From NCBI GenBank assembly GCA_028284235.1, contig JANQSC010000052.1, positions 17,233 through 81,232 of the forward strand: 64,000 nt of DNA. Reading direction: 5' to 3'. The notes beneath the pieces are model-generated. The model saw nothing but the letters and a program-made list of their open reading frames with translations, had not been told where the DNA came from and ran no database searches. Shown in pieces: positions 24,379 through 33,057 of the stretch (positions are counted from its first letter, which is position 1; each line of letters begins with the position of its first letter). The stretch comes from Opitutaceae bacterium. Its GTDB lineage: Bacteria > Verrucomicrobiota > Verrucomicrobiia > Opitutales > Opitutaceae. Made by a program: the position numbers and the translations under genes.

Positions 24379-25866
24379 CTACCGACTCCGCCTCACTTGC
24401 GGTTTCGCGGCCGGTTCGCCAGCGAGGATCGCTTTCATGTCCGCGAGTACCTTCGGCTGGGAATCCGCCCAATTTTTGGTTTCGAGCGGATCTTCCTTGT
24501 AGTCGTAAAGCTCATACTCGATCGCGCCCTCCGTCGTTGTCCACTCCACCAATCGGTAGCGCTCCGTGCGGATTGCGCGTCCTAAATGACCTCGCTTGTT
24601 GTACGCATGGTAGGCGTATTCGTCCACTTGCGCCCTCGGGTCTTTAAGCGCGGGCGTCAAATCGGCTCCGTCGATCGGTTGAGGACCGGAAGGCTTGGGC
24701 AAGCCCGCAAGCGAGGACAAAGTCGTGTAGAGATCGACCGTTTCCGCGATTTGACGGGAGTTTGAACCGGCTTTCGTCACGCCGGGAACGTAGGCGATTA
24801 TGGGGATGCGATTGGCCTGTTCGTAGTTCGTGTGCTTCGTCCACGTGCCATGGTCTCCCAGATGCCAGCCGTGGTCGCCCCAAAGAACGATGATCGTATT
24901 CTCGTCCAACCCGAGCGTCTCGACCTCGTCGAGCACTCGCCCGAGTTGAGCGTCCATGTAGCTCACGCTCGCGTAGTATCCGTGGATGAGGTCCCGCTTC
25001 AGGTCCTCCTCGTAAAGGCCATTGCCAGTCGGCACCGGCTTGAACGCGTTTATCTCCCCGCCGCGTTTCCCCGCGTACGCAGGCGCCCCTTCCGGAGGGT
25101 CTTCGAACTCGGGCATAGGCAATGCGTCTCGGTCATACAAATCCCAATACATCTTCGGGGCGGAAAAGGGCAGGTGCGGACGCACGAACCCAACCGCGAG
25201 AAAGAAGGGCTGATCCGGATTAGCCGCGAACGAGCGGAGACGATCCACCGCGTGGCTGGCGATTCTCCCGTCGGCGTAAGCCTCGTCGAGCACATCCGGG
25301 CTTTCCCAGGCCGCTCCGCGCGGCAGGCTGCGAATCGGCTTACTGAATTCGTTAGTGAAGAGCGCTTCCTCGCGCGTCAACTGACGATGATTGCTCTCCG
25401 GGACCAGGTACTCGATGACCTTGTCCTTCAAATGAGGAACGCTCCAGGACGCTTCGTCGTTCGTATTCCCGTGGCCAATATGAAACACCTTCCCCATCGA
25501 ATGGGCCACGTAGCCATTGTTCATGAAATGCTGCGGCAGGGTAACCGCGTTCGGGTAAACCTCGCGAAACTCGGTGCCAAAGGAATAGAACCCCGTCGAT
25601 GTCGAGCGACTTCCGAGCAGCAAGTTGTAGCGCGACGCCATGCACACCGACTGATTGCAGTATGCCAGCTCGAACCGCGTCCCCATGTCGGCCAGTCGGT
25701 CGATATTCGGGCTCACCGCGACCGCGTCGCCATAGCAGCCCAGCGTCGGCTTTAAATCGTCCACCAGGAGAAGGAGGACGTTCGGCTTGTCCGCCGCGCT
25801 CGATTGAGAACAGGGGACAGCGACAAGCGAAAACAGGAAGAAACTACAAAGGACGACGTGGCGCAT
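24379..25866 (-). CDS. Secreted sulfatase, iduronate-2-sulfatase-like
   Basis: 495 residues with a signal peptide ending near SQSSAAD. The motif is C75-M-A-S-R79, an alanine variant of CxPxR that the anaerobic or aerobic maturase can still use in some families. LLLLVDDLKPTLGCYGD and the closing GDHGWHLGDHGTWTKHTNYE are those of the IDS-like subgroup (SulfAtlas S1_7 or close), acting on sulfated uronic-acid sugars. It is upstream (in transcription) of nothing on its strand within 250 bases. GH5 and DUF5060 genes follow on the same strand to the right. Confidence 0.92.
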   Translation of the reverse strand: MRHVVLCSFFLFSLVAVPCSQSSAADKPNVLLLLVDDLKPTLGCYGDAVAVSPNIDRLADMGTRFELAYCNQSVCMASRYNLLLGSRSTSTGFYSFGTEFREVYPNAVTLPQHFMNNGYVAHSMGKVFHIGHGNTNDEASWSVPHLKDKVIEYLVPESNHRQLTREEALFTNEFSKPIRSLPRGAAWESPDVLDEAYADGRIASHAVDRLRSFAANPDQPFFLAVGFVRPHLPFSAPKMYWDLYDRDALPMPEFEDPPEGAPAYAGKRGGEINAFKPVPTGNGLYEEDLKRDLIHGYYASVSYMDAQLGRVLDEVETLGLDENTIIVLWGDHGWHLGDHGTWTKHTNYEQANRIPIIAYVPGVTKAGSNSRQIAETVDLYTTLSSLAGLPKPSGPQPIDGADLTPALKDPRAQVDEYAYHAYNKRGHLGRAIRTERYRLVEWTTTEGAIEYELYDYKEDPLETKNWADSQPKVLADMKAILAGEPAAKPQVRRSR

Positions 25867-25962
25867 GAGAAATACAATTGGGCGTATCGTATCCGAGTCG
25901 CAACGGCGCGCAAGCGATCACGATCCACAACCGCCTATGCAAAACGGACATTGGCGAATCAT

Positions 25963-26112
25963 TTAAACACCGCTGCGCTAGTCCCAACTACGTTGGGAAT
26001 GGGCGTCTCTAATGAGACGATGAGCACATCATTTTAAACCCACTCAAACCTATTGTCTCGTTAGAGACACCCATTTGTCGCGCAGCGACAACTAGCGCAG
26101 CGATGTTTTAAA
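25963..26112. repeat. Family E intergenic palindrome
   Basis: Tips TTTAAACACCGCTGCGCTAG and CTAGCGCAGCGATGTTTTAAA are inverted. Internally GGGCGTCTCTAATGAGACGA and TCGTTAGAGACACCCATTTG form further hairpins, with TCCCAACTACGTTGGGA and TGTCGCGCAGCGACA. Only one full copy is in the window. It fills the gap between the sulfatase start and the GH5 stop. Confidence 0.6.
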
Positions 26113-26118
26113 ACAATC

Positions 26119-27300
26119 CTACTTCAACCCTTCTTTGATCACATCCCAGAGCGGGTTTTCGCCCTCCAAGATAAAGTCGTTGTATCCAGCCGTTCCCGCT
26201 TCGATCGCCTGCCATTGCTTCCAGTTCAGCTTTTCCGTTCCGAGCTCGTAGTTCATTCCGTCCCAGCCTCCGGCCCGGAAGGAGTAGAACGCCCAGTGCC
26301 ACTCGTTTTTGTTCGCCAGCCCTATTAGATCCGACAAATACTGCTGGGCCCCCTCCACCTTTCGGTCACAGCCCAACTCCGCCAAATGTATTCGATTAGC
26401 GGGCACTCCATGCTTCTTCGACCAGTCGACAACCGGCTGCAACCGGGATTTCAAATCCGCAACCGTCCACGCTTCCGTCTCATCCCCGTTACCCGTCGGC
26501 ATCCGATCCGGATAGGCGAACCGGTCCTTGTTCACACGATAAGTCGTGTAAATCCATGGCTCGTAGAAGTGGAACGAATACAGAACGGCCGGATCGTCAA
26601 TGGGGGCCAGCGTCGGAAAACCCGCTGGATTGGCGTGAAACCGGCTGTCTACGAAAATTGGCGTATTCATGTCTACACTACGTATGGTGTAGACCATTAT
26701 CTGGTAGAATCGGTTCAAATCGGCGATATCCCCTTTCGTCTCCTCCAGCCATTGATCAAACCCATCGGTTTTGTCCGCCTCGAATCCAGCCTCGCGCTCG
26801 GGGTGAGGCTCGTTGACGATGTTGTAGCCCACCACGGCCGGATGGTCCTTCAGCTCGAAGGCCAGCTCCTGCCAAAACGCCATCGTCCGATCCTGAAACC
26901 CGTGGTCGTTCCAGAGGCGAAAATCGAACTCCATGTCGTTGTGCTGGCGCCAGCGCCGCCCCGGAAGCGTAAAGGTCGTCAACACGATCTTGACCCCGGC
27001 ATCGTCCGCCCGGTCGAGCACAGTCTTCAGTTTCGCCAGGTCCCCTTCCGGAATCCCGAAAAACCGGTCCGCGTCGCCCATTAGAAAGTCGCGGCTGTCC
27101 GACTTCATACTCGTCGGAGACAAGCGAATGTACTCGATCCCCGCGTCGCGGGCCGCCTCGAACCAGGCCGCGGTGGCGTCCTCGCCGCCCCCATTCGCCC
27201 CCTTTCGCTGCTCGTCCCAGAAAGCGAGCTTCGAATTTGCCCAGAGCGAGCTACCCAATGAAATTGCAAGAAAGAGAAGGGTGTTCCGTAGATTTTTCAT
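26119..27300 (-). CDS. Secreted glycoside hydrolase family 5-like enzyme
   Basis: 393 residues with a signal peptide cut near SSLWANS. The (beta/alpha)8 layout is recognisable: IEYIRLSP on an early strand, GYNIVNEPHP with the acid/base Glu164, YSFHFYEPW for the His/Tyr pair, and IHLAELGCDR with the nucleophile Glu308. Family GH5 enzymes hydrolyse beta-linked glucans, mannans and related chains. The subfamily is not determined. It is on the same strand as the DUF5060 and Kelch genes, 223 bases after them, separated by a family D hairpin. Confidence 0.88.
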   Translation of the reverse strand: MKNLRNTLLFLAISLGSSLWANSKLAFWDEQRKGANGGGEDATAAWFEAARDAGIEYIRLSPTSMKSDSRDFLMGDADRFFGIPEGDLAKLKTVLDRADDAGVKIVLTTFTLPGRRWRQHNDMEFDFRLWNDHGFQDRTMAFWQELAFELKDHPAVVGYNIVNEPHPEREAGFEADKTDGFDQWLEETKGDIADLNRFYQIMVYTIRSVDMNTPIFVDSRFHANPAGFPTLAPIDDPAVLYSFHFYEPWIYTTYRVNKDRFAYPDRMPTGNGDETEAWTVADLKSRLQPVVDWSKKHGVPANRIHLAELGCDRKVEGAQQYLSDLIGLANKNEWHWAFYSFRAGGWDGMNYELGTEKLNWKQWQAIEAGTAGYNDFILEGENPLWDVIKEGLK

Positions 27301-27458
27301 AATTGAAGCGCCCGAAGCTAGGCGGCCTGGCGGAAACCTGCAACTTCATTCACTCTTTGTTTTGGCGTTGTCCATGACTATTCTGTCGAGTGGAAACAGC
27401 GTATCCCTTCCTTCCCTACGGCGTCGTTCGACCATTCGTGTAGATCGAGGTTTCGCTG

Positions 27459-27525
27459 AACCCGCCGGGACGTCGGGTTCCACCTTTTCTTTTCTCAAGG
27501 TGGAACGCGGCGTCCCGACGCGTTT
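27459..27525. repeat. Family D long hairpin, copy 3
   Basis: AACCCGCCGGGACGTCGGGT to CGTCCCGACGCGTTT, with TTCCACCTT and AAGGTGGAA in the arms. Its right tip overlaps the stop codon of the DUF5060 gene by two bases, a good position for a transcription terminator of the Kelch-DUF5060 pair. The remaining gap 27301-27458 shows nothing else. Confidence 0.8.
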
Positions 27526-29332
27526 ACTTCGCTTCCACCAGCACAACCCAATCCTGATCAACCAGCAACGGAGGTTCGCCAAGGTCTTTATAGCCCAGGC
27601 CAGAGACCTCCGCAACGCTCCCCTTTTGCAAGGCTCCACCCCGAATGGGATCGTACCAACGAACCACGTAATCCGTTTCCATCTCCCCGAGATTGAGATC
27701 GATCGTCACCGAATCCGGAGCATAGATAGCGTAGATCTGACCCGGCTTCGCAAAGCAGTAGTCATCCGTCCGAGCAGTAAGCTCGTTTTGCGGATCCATT
27801 TCCCAATAAGGAAGGTAGGTTTCGAAAAACTCCAAGGCGTAGCGGGTTTGCGCCCACATATTCGCTCGCGACCGCCAATCCTCGGCCGTAAGGTCGTTAT
27901 GTTCGTAGTGGGCGCCAAAATACCACTCCACTCCAGCCGCGCCCGCCATGAGGCTTCCCCAAAGCGCGTAGTGGCGAACCGTATCATGAAGCGGGTCTAT
28001 CGCGTCCGGCAGAACGCCCTGGTACCATTTCCCGAGCTCGTCGAAAGTGATGAGCCACTCGTTGCCGGACTTCGCGGATCGTCCCTTCCACTTCACCACC
28101 TCCGAGTGGGTTGTTTCGCGGCGATCAATCTGGAACGAAACCCCGTCGAGCGGAGAATGCCCCAATAGCCCCGGGAGCAAATCCTCTTTGTCGCTACGCG
28201 TGGAGTGCGTGTGAATCAGCACCGGATGATTGTAGGGGTCGTTCTCCTTGAGATAGGTCGCCATCGAACGCTGTTGCTCGTTGTTCTGGCCTTCCGGGCG
28301 CCAATGAGCGGGTCCGTTTTCCTCGCCCAAGTTCCAGACCAACGCCAAGTGATGTCCAAAACGGGCGATCAACTCCCGGTAGTACAATTGGCGCTGCGGC
28401 CCCGTGTCTCCCCCGTCGAGCATCAATTCGTTTTCCGTTTCCTGCGTCACTACGTGGAGCAGAATCCCCTTCTTTTGCATGTATTGAAAAAGCAACTCCC
28501 ACTGGTCAAGCTTGCTGCAGTCGAAGCGCGCTCGCTCCTCGTAACTCGTGTACGGCCAAACGTCGTTGCCATCGCCAAGAATATTCAGAGTGAGAAAGTA
28601 AAGCGAGTTCATTCCCTGAGCGGCCAAGTAGTTCATGCCCCCTACAATTCCCTTGCCCTTTCCACCGCGCCAGGTGAGATCTCCTGTATTCCAATCTTGG
28701 ATATGCGGCTCGAACGTGTGCAATTTGGCACTCGGAGCGGCCTCCCCTTTTCGAGCTTCGAAAACCTGTCGATACGTGCCGTCGAACCCTTCGTAAGCTA
28801 GCAAGTTTTCTGGGCTGCCGGCTCCACCCTTCAACCAAAACTTGCCGGATTCGCCGAAGCGGAAGTAGCCATCGCTGGCAACGATCCGACCGTGGGCCCG
28901 AAAGTCCCGGCCGCGCTTGTCGGACGGGATTACCTGAAAGCTCCCGGACGCCGACTCCAATGGAACGGCTTCGCCCGCATCGCGTTCGACACTAAGGGCC
29001 ACTTGGCTACCGGTTCTCAAGCGGGCCCGATACGACCACTGGCCCAAGCGGTCCGGCGTAAATCGAACCTTCCAGACATCGCCGGAATCCGCTCCGCTCT
29101 CCGCCGCGTTCCCATCGGCTGCATAAAAGCCGCGTATCTGATAGTCGGCGTCTGCATGGGTAAACTCGACGATCAGCGCATAGTCCGTGAACGGATTCAC
29201 TGGATCGTCTTCGGACGTCAAGGGTCCTTGAAACGAAAGTTCAACCGTGTGCCATTGCTTGTATTCGCTACCGAAGGAGGGCTCAACTCCAAGAACGGCA
29301 AGGAGCGGGAGAACGAGAATCGACCTTCTCAT
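27524..29332 (-). CDS. DUF5060-domain glycoside hydrolase-like secreted protein
   Basis: 602 residues with a signal peptide (MRRSILVLPLLAVLGVEPSFG). Residues about 23-115 form a DUF5060 beta sandwich (YKQWHTVELSFQGP, NPFTDYALIVEF, WKVRFTPDRLGQWSY). The middle is a (beta/alpha)8 barrel with LVWNLGEENGPAHWRPEG carrying the likely acid and FDELGKW later. The C-terminus (about 520-602) resembles the putative collagen-binding domain found behind such barrels. Family precedents act on sulfated or pectic marine glycans. The start overlaps the Kelch gene stop by ATGA, so they are translationally coupled. Confidence 0.85.
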   Translation of the reverse strand: MRRSILVLPLLAVLGVEPSFGSEYKQWHTVELSFQGPLTSEDDPVNPFTDYALIVEFTHADADYQIRGFYAADGNAAESGADSGDVWKVRFTPDRLGQWSYRARLRTGSQVALSVERDAGEAVPLESASGSFQVIPSDKRGRDFRAHGRIVASDGYFRFGESGKFWLKGGAGSPENLLAYEGFDGTYRQVFEARKGEAAPSAKLHTFEPHIQDWNTGDLTWRGGKGKGIVGGMNYLAAQGMNSLYFLTLNILGDGNDVWPYTSYEERARFDCSKLDQWELLFQYMQKKGILLHVVTQETENELMLDGGDTGPQRQLYYRELIARFGHHLALVWNLGEENGPAHWRPEGQNNEQQRSMATYLKENDPYNHPVLIHTHSTRSDKEDLLPGLLGHSPLDGVSFQIDRRETTHSEVVKWKGRSAKSGNEWLITFDELGKWYQGVLPDAIDPLHDTVRHYALWGSLMAGAAGVEWYFGAHYEHNDLTAEDWRSRANMWAQTRYALEFFETYLPYWEMDPQNELTARTDDYCFAKPGQIYAIYAPDSVTIDLNLGEMETDYVVRWYDPIRGGALQKGSVAEVSGLGYKDLGEPPLLVDQDWVVLVEAK

Positions 29333-30300
29333 TCGATTTTAAACCGCTCCATCGACGTTAGCTCGGGGCTCCCTCCCCGGTTTCCACAACCGGAACAGGT
29401 ATATAGGTGCCCGCCGAACAGGAATATGCCCGTTCCATGGCGCCCTCGTTGTAGTGAAGGCAATGACGTCCAGCGTTCCGTTCGCGTATCGTAGGCTTCT
29501 ACCTCGTCATGAGCTTGGACTTGGGCGCCGCTTTCGCCCCCCGCGACAACGACTTTCGAATCGAACGTCATCGTGAACGAACCCGCTCTCGGCGTCGGTA
29601 TCAGCGTCTTCAACACGCTCCATTCGCCTCGCTCAAAGTCATAAACATCGACCTCCGGTACTACGTCGCTGAAAGAGACTCCCGGCTTAATCGAGGACAA
29701 CCGACCCCCGACTGCGTAGAGCTTTCCATCCAGCACGCCCACTTGGAAGTGGTCGCGCTTGTGCGGGGCTCGAGGGAGAATTTTCCATTCCCCGCTTTCC
29801 GGCGAATACTCGTCGAACCAATCTACATGGCCATCAACATGGCCGTTTACTATTCCACCGACGATATAGATTTTCTCGTCAACCAAGGCCACTCCTGAGG
29901 CCCCGCGACGACGAGCGGCGGGAATTCCGGCTCCCCACTCCCAACTATCGGCACCCGGGACGTAGGCGATAACGCGGTCTAACGGAGTCTCCCGGGGCCA
30001 CCCTCCAGTAAATGCTCCTATCATCAGTATCCTGTCTTTGTATACGATGGGCTGGAAGTGGTGCACCTCGACGGGCGGGGGCGAGCCTTCTCTCCAGCTA
30101 TTCGTTTCCGGAGAATAGATGCTGACCGGTCTAATTCCGCGACCACCGAGCAGATAGAACTCGCCCTCGAATTCGACAAAGGCAGCTTCATGGCGAGCGA
30201 CGGGTTCGCCGATTGTGTCCATCGTTTCCCATTCCGCCCCTATTAGACTGGTGCAGACTGCGAACAATACGCTAGCGATTATGAGCGTGTATATTTTCAT
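29329..30300 (-). CDS. Secreted Kelch-repeat protein
   Basis: 323 residues with a signal peptide (IIASVLFAVCTSLIGAE) and about six Kelch blades, seen in recurring FYLLGGRG, IYIVGGIVNG, LYAVGGRLSS and VVAGGESG followed by W or Y at fixed distance. The six-bladed propeller probably binds a sugar or acts as a sialic-mutarotase-like protein, but no catalytic residues are clear. It is first in an operon with the DUF5060 enzyme and probably acts on the same glycan. Confidence 0.87.
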   Translation of the reverse strand: MKIYTLIIASVLFAVCTSLIGAEWETMDTIGEPVARHEAAFVEFEGEFYLLGGRGIRPVSIYSPETNSWREGSPPPVEVHHFQPIVYKDRILMIGAFTGGWPRETPLDRVIAYVPGADSWEWGAGIPAARRRGASGVALVDEKIYIVGGIVNGHVDGHVDWFDEYSPESGEWKILPRAPHKRDHFQVGVLDGKLYAVGGRLSSIKPGVSFSDVVPEVDVYDFERGEWSVLKTLIPTPRAGSFTMTFDSKVVVAGGESGAQVQAHDEVEAYDTRTERWTSLPSLQRGRHGTGIFLFGGHLYTCSGCGNRGGSPELTSMERFKIE

Positions 30301-30547
30301 GGGACTAGCAGTAAATGAGCATCGTGTATGGATACATCAAATATCTCGTTTCAGCACACTCCCTAAATCACTCGAATATATGAATAGCCTCACCTGCATC
30401 GATAGCTGGAGGGCAGCGTCCCGATTTACTGCCCGTGGTCGCCCCGGGGCTCGCGCGCCTCAGCGCAGTGGATATCTTTGAATCGGAACGATTTGGGCGC
30501 TTCCACTATCGGAACGAAACCGAAACCCAAAGACGCGAACCGTCCGG

Positions 30548-30802
30548 CTACTTCTTTCGAATCAAGCCGATCGCGAACAACAGGACCACAGCGCCGACGG
30601 TCGCGGTCACGATCGGGCCGACCCACTTGCCGCCCACAGAGACATCGAATACGTCAAACAACCAGCCTCCAAGCACCGCTCCCAGTACTCCGGTCACAAT
30701 ATTGCCGACGAGGCCAAATCCGCCGCCCTTCATGATGATGCCGGCCAACCAACCGGCGATGCCTCCGATCACCAGAAAAAATAACAATTGCTCGAGGTCC
30801 AT
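30548..30802 (-). CDS. GlsB/YeaQ/YmgE family membrane protein
   Basis: 84 residues from the ATG at 30802. Three membrane helices with GGIAGWLAGIIMKGGGFGLV and GNIVTGVLGAVLGGWLFD are the hallmark of the transglycosylase-associated (GlsB/YeaQ) family, small inner-membrane proteins often induced by stress. A longer frame to 30925 adds atypical basic residues and is rejected. Confidence 0.88.
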   Translation of the reverse strand: MDLEQLLFFLVIGGIAGWLAGIIMKGGGFGLVGNIVTGVLGAVLGGWLFDVFDVSVGGKWVGPIVTATVGAVVLLFAIGLIRKK

Positions 30803-30940
30803 GTGAGTTTCCTTTCGATGTGGTTCGTCTTGCCCCAACGAAAGAAGCCAACATGAAAATTGTCTGAGAGGCAAGTTCAGGGCCAGAATCGTCGATTTCC
30901 CGAGGATAGTCGATCGCCTTCGCAAGAGTCAGTCGGTTCG

Positions 30941-30996
30941 CCCGGAGGGATTTGAACCCGCGACCAACCCCGACCGCGTCGGGGCTGCTCCAACCG
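30941..30996 (-). pseudogene. tRNA-Ile remnant A (3' half, anticodon arm replaced)
   Basis: Read on the minus strand, the T arm and 3' acceptor portion (GGTCGCGGGTTCAAATCCCT then CCGGGC) match the intact tRNA at 31017-31092, but the 5' acceptor and D stem are missing. Where the true tRNA has GGGGACTCATAATCCCT, this copy has CCCCGACGCGGTCGGGG, a 5-bp stem with a 7-nt loop that lacks U33. It lies about 20 nt beyond the CCA end of the intact gene. Confidence 0.65.
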
Positions 30997-31016
30997 TGCA
31001 ACAGGGGCGACTCGGC

Positions 31017-31094
<78 letters not shown>

Positions 31095-31153
31095 TTAGAC
31101 AAAAGTCCGGCTATCAAAGCCGCTTGGTCGACCTTTGCAAGATTTCTATCGGC

Positions 31154-31217
31154 AGATTTGAACCCACGACCAACCCCGACCCCGTCGGGGCTGCTCTAAC
31201 CGCTGAGCTACAGGCCC
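31154..31217 (-). pseudogene. tRNA-Ile remnant C (anticodon arm replaced, 3' acceptor lost)
   Basis: The 5' acceptor strand GGGCCTG, D arm and T arm up to GGGTTCAAAT are as in the intact tRNA, but the sequence then departs (CTGCCGATAG), so the acceptor stem cannot close. The anticodon arm is CCCCGACGGGGTCGGGG: 5-bp stem, 7-nt loop, C at position 33 and GGG at positions 34-36. The arm sequence resembles intergenic hairpin modules elsewhere in the window. Confidence 0.65.
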
Positions 31218-31314
31218 GGTTAGAAAAGGCTTGGAACAAACCCGCGGCATATCGTTGGCAAGACGTTTAGGGCGGGAGCTACTCTAGCCACCCTCTCGAA
31301 GGTACTCAATCCCT

Positions 31315-31530
31315 TCACGGGTTCTTCGATCGCTTTAGCATTGCCTCGACTTCCCTGGCTTCCGCCACAGATCCGTAGTTCCGAGGTACCACGAGCCTAA
31401 GAGGAATGCCAAGCCGCTTCGTGGAGTACACCATTCCTGAGTTGTGACGCTCTAGCCGTGCCTCCAAATCAGTTGTGGATCCGATGCAGTAACGACCAGA
31501 AGTTCCTTGGAGAAAATGCACGAACGCCAT
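31315..31530 (-). CDS. GIY-YIG domain endonuclease-like protein
   Basis: 71 residues. RYCIGSTTDLEARLERHNSG followed by STKRLGIPLRLV and EAREVEAMLKRSKNP is the UvrC/Slx1-type GIY-YIG core, with catalytic Arg in DLEARL and the acidic residue in AEAREVE. The first strand is atypical (FVHFLQ for xVYxL) and the second half-motif reads C-I-G instead of Y-I-G. Stand-alone short members are common in bacteria and mobile DNA, and their function is unknown. It overlaps nothing and is adjacent to the recombinase relic. Confidence 0.82.
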   Translation of the reverse strand: MAFVHFLQGTSGRYCIGSTTDLEARLERHNSGMVYSTKRLGIPLRLVVPRNYGSVAEAREVEAMLKRSKNP

Positions 31531-31546
31531 CCCAAAAGTGGGTTAG

Positions 31547-31779
31547 CTACTTCGAGCCCGCATTCAGGCCCTGGTTTCCGATACCGGAAGCGACAACCAG
31601 CCCCACTATGATCATCATTGCCTCCGGCATCTCTTCGTGAGCAACGCAATCGAGAAGGGTATCGACTTTAAGACGATTGCCTCGCGGATCGGGCACAAGG
31701 ATGGGGGCTTCTCGTCGCGAAGACGTACGGACATTTACGGGATACGCATTCTCACGAAATGGCGAAACTGATGAACTGA
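31547..31779 (+). pseudogene. Tyrosine recombinase relic 1 (C-terminal part, frameshifted)
   Basis: From 31547 the frame reads NQPHYDHHCLRHLFVSNAIE then KGIDFKTIAS and IGHKDGG, the box II region with the catalytic H-x-x-R and the GH motif. A run of five G near 31700 breaks the frame. Continuing two bases over gives LLVAKTYGHLRDTHSHEMAK and LMN-stop, including the nucleophilic Tyr in KTYGHL. The N-terminal and core-binding domains are absent. It is the remnant of the integrase of the island. Confidence 0.75.
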
Positions 31780-31831
31780 AAAGGGAGCGCCGAAGCGCTC
31801 CCTTTAAATTCGCAACGTATTCGCTTTAGAC

Positions 31832-32107
31832 TTACCGAATATTTCTCAACCAAGGCATCAGCAGGGTCGAAAAATCAGTTCCGTCTTCTGACTCGAATGC
31901 GAATCCGAACTTAGAATTTGGATGTAGTTTCTTAATATCTACGATTTCTTCTATTATTGAGAGGCCCCAAAGCATGGCTTCCCGTTTGCTACGGAATCCG
32001 CACTCATCTTTGACTGCTAGCAGCCTCTCGTCTTCCTCGCTTGTGATGTCGAACTGGACGTTTACTTTACCAGACTTCGTCACAGGTTCTGTTGCTGTTG
32101 AAGGCAT
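31832..32107 (-). CDS. Small ribbon-helix-helix-like protein
   Basis: 91 residues. After a basic N-terminus, VNVQFDITSEEDERLLAVKD and GFRSKREAMLWGLSIIEEIV give the strand-helix-helix pattern of an RHH DNA-binding protein of the kind found in antitoxins and plasmid regulators. The C-terminal 30 residues are unassigned. No toxin-like partner directly overlaps it. The DNA is AT-rich like the rest of the island. Confidence 0.6.
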   Translation of the reverse strand: MPSTATEPVTKSGKVNVQFDITSEEDERLLAVKDECGFRSKREAMLWGLSIIEEIVDIKKLHPNSKFGFAFESEDGTDFSTLLMPWLRNIR

Positions 32108-32430
32108 TTTGTATTAGTTAGTTATGGATTGTGAATGCTGGAGACACCCTTGTGCAGAGTGATTTTATCTGTAAGATTGCTATTCTAACCCATTAGAATT
32201 ATCAATAACAACTGACTTTACCTACTCTGTTATAAGATTTTCTAATGATTAAGTTCCCATTGTATTCTGATTAGTTTATTCTTGATCCCGCAAGTTTCCC
32301 TGATACATTCTCGAAATCGAAAAGCAAAGGCGACCGCCTTTACCCTAACCCCAACACGTGTTTGAGTTGGTCCCCATTCGGCCACGCTCCACACTTAACC
32401 CCCCCCTACAGAAAAAAATGACTAAATATT
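32108..32430. other. AT-rich gap within the island
   Basis: About 320 bases without a credible gene. The first 180 bases upstream of the RHH-like gene are strongly AT-rich and would hold its promoter. No long palindrome or repeat of the families described for this window is seen, so the element families of the rest of the chromosome are missing here. Confidence 0.5.
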
Positions 32431-32697
32431 ATGAAAAAGGGAGCCTCCATGGATGGTACGCGGCTTCGCTTGACTTCGGATAGCCGAGTACGAATCGAAA
32501 TCGCCAATTGGCGGACTCGTGAGGTGAGATTCCGTTATCTCAATGACGATGAGATGAAGGGAAAGCCCATGAGTATTCGTGCGAGGGTATTGTCTTCTGT
32601 CGCGAGAATAGTTCCACTCGCAGTGATTGCGGTGATTGGAGAAATTTTTAGAAGAGCTGTTGAAGTAGTTTGCCAACTATTTTCATCCGGATCTTGA
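32431..32697 (+). CDS. Small hypothetical protein with C-terminal membrane helix
   Basis: 88 residues. The N-terminal half is charged (RVRIEIANWRTREVRFRYLN) and the C-terminal half is hydrophobic (IVPLAVIAVIGEIFRRAVEV). A shorter start at MKGKPM is possible. No family is recognised, and the gene call rests on the open frame and a plausible membrane segment. Confidence 0.35.
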   Translation: MKKGASMDGTRLRLTSDSRVRIEIANWRTREVRFRYLNDDEMKGKPMSIRARVLSSVARIVPLAVIAVIGEIFRRAVEVVCQLFSSGS

Positions 32698-32854
32698 GCG
32701 AATTCCGGAAACATCCCAAAAAGAGAGCGAGCTGGTATAGTTCGCTCTCTAACTGTTTTTGGCGTTCATTCCACCCCCAACTCCTGGCACGAAATTGAGT
32801 AGCCCATTTTATTCGGCAATGGTCTACGAGAAATGGAATTTGCGACTACCCTAA

Positions 32855-33025
32855 GTTCAGCCGCACAACATGCGGCAATTTCTTTCCGACAACGCTAATG
32901 CGAAAGGTATGGACTTTAACACGATTGCATCATGGATGGGCACAAAGATGGCAGATTGCTAGATCCGAAAATCTATGCCCACCTTCGCGACACACTCTCA
33001 TGAAATGGCCAAGCTAGTGGCTTGA
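32855..33025 (+). pseudogene. Tyrosine recombinase relic 2 (C-terminal part, frameshifted)
   Basis: The sequence parallels relic 1: PHNMRQFLSDNANAKGMDFN then TIASWMG, a frame change at GGGCACAAAGATGG giving HKDGRLLDPKIYAHLRDT, and a second shift to SHEMAKLVA-stop. The His of H-x-x-R is read as Gln and the reading frame is broken twice, so it is non-functional. It ends 33 bases before the unknown membrane protein gene, as integrase genes often flank island cargo. Confidence 0.75.
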
Positions 33026-33057
33026 ATTCAAATAGACTTAGTCTTAGATTAGTGCTT

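Noticed and set aside
31154..31217. Functional tRNA with GGG anticodon
   Set aside because: The 3' acceptor strand is missing and position 33 is C instead of U, so it is treated as a pseudogene.
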